The notes under the pieces were generated by a model that saw only the letters and a list, made by a program, of their open reading frames with translations, did no database searches and was not told where the DNA came from. This document shows, piece after piece, positions 5,750 through 5,884 of a stretch of DNA of 5,884 nt; the first letter of the stretch is position 1; each line of letters begins with the position of its first letter. Source of the stretch: DASYTH01 sp035712165 (lineage in GTDB: Bacteria; Actinomycetota; Actinomycetes; Mycobacteriales; Pseudonocardiaceae); assembly GCF_035712165.1 (NCBI RefSeq), contig NZ_DASTBH010000300.1, positions 1 through 5,884 of the forward strand. The letters are read 5' to 3'. The translations under genes and the position numbers were made by a program.

Positions 5750-5774
5750 CTGACCGTGACGTTCCAAGTTCCGC

Positions 5775-5805
5775 AGTCTACGGCAACACCTGCGCGCCTC
5801 CCCAA
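5775..5805 (-). promoter_or_regulatory. Candidate promoter for tRNA-Trp-secE-nusG
   Basis: On the minus strand TAGACT (5780-5775) fits the TANNNT -10 consensus. TTGGGG (5805-5800) stands 19 bases upstream, slightly longer than ideal. Initiation near 5768 would give about a 90-base leader before the tRNA. A second, different pattern in the same region, GGAAC-N18-GTT, resembles an ECF sigma site. Neither can be preferred without transcript mapping. Confidence 0.35.
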
Positions 5806-5830
5806 CCGACTCGTCTGACACCATGAGCGC

Positions 5831-5884
5831 ATGGCAGCACGGCGTGTGTCAGCGCGCATCGGTGGGATCAGTGAGTCGGCGACA
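5831..5884 (+). CDS. Probable class I/II PLP-dependent aminotransferase (aspartate aminotransferase type), first 18 codons
   Basis: The ATG at 5831 opens a frame that reads MAARRVSARIGGISESAT to the last base of the window. The RRVSARI..I.ESAT pattern is the usual N-terminus of actinobacterial aspartate-type aminotransferases, and this family commonly sits next to tRNA-Trp/secE in these genomes in divergent orientation. The catalytic parts lie beyond the window, so the call rests on 18 residues plus position. No clear Shine-Dalgarno precedes the ATG. An out-of-frame ATG at 5823 gives no recognisable start. Confidence 0.65.
   Translation, partial: MAARRVSARIGGISESAT

Overview
The window is high-GC, with G/C-ending codons and GTG starts on secE and nusG. 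Its gene order is the actinobacterial translation/transcription neighbourhood: tRNA-Trp, secE, nusG, rplK, rplA, (insert), rplJ, rplL and an Mce-type transport ATPase, all on the minus strand. An MceG/Mkl ortholog just after rplL, as near rplL in Mycobacterium, together with long N-terminal extensions on SecE and NusG, suggests a mycolata or Pseudonocardiales-type actinomycete. The genus cannot be fixed from this sequence.

Layout from the right edge. At 5831-5884 (+) the first 18 codons of a probable class I/II PLP-dependent aminotransferase run off the window. A 154-bp divergent control region (5677-5830) separates it from tRNA-Trp (5604-5676, minus). Then come secE (5078-5569), nusG (4180-5046), rplK (3668-4099) and rplA (2865-3587) with gaps of 31-80 bp. 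A perfect GC-rich hairpin abuts the nusG stop. rplA ends facing an oppositely oriented gene (2103-2822, +), and the two share a hairpin terminator. That gene encodes a one-pass membrane protein with a Pro/Gln-rich cytoplasmic tail and a Cys-containing outer domain of unknown function. It diverges from rplJ, whose promoter and structured L10-type mRNA leader fill about 1850-2092. rplJ (1295-1849) and rplL (866-1258) follow, then a strong hairpin terminator (806-842). The amino-terminal 230 codons of mceG/mkl (1-691) run off the left edge.

How it works together. SecE is the small subunit of the Sec channel and NusG couples transcription to translation. L11, L1, L10 and L12 build the ribosomal stalk regions and the L1 arm. 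The L10 leader should let the L10-L12 complex repress its own synthesis. The Mce ATPase powers lipid import and appears to be a separate transcription unit. Most of the window is core housekeeping. The least explained part is the membrane-protein gene sitting between rplA and rplJ, and I see no convincing undescribed multi-gene system.
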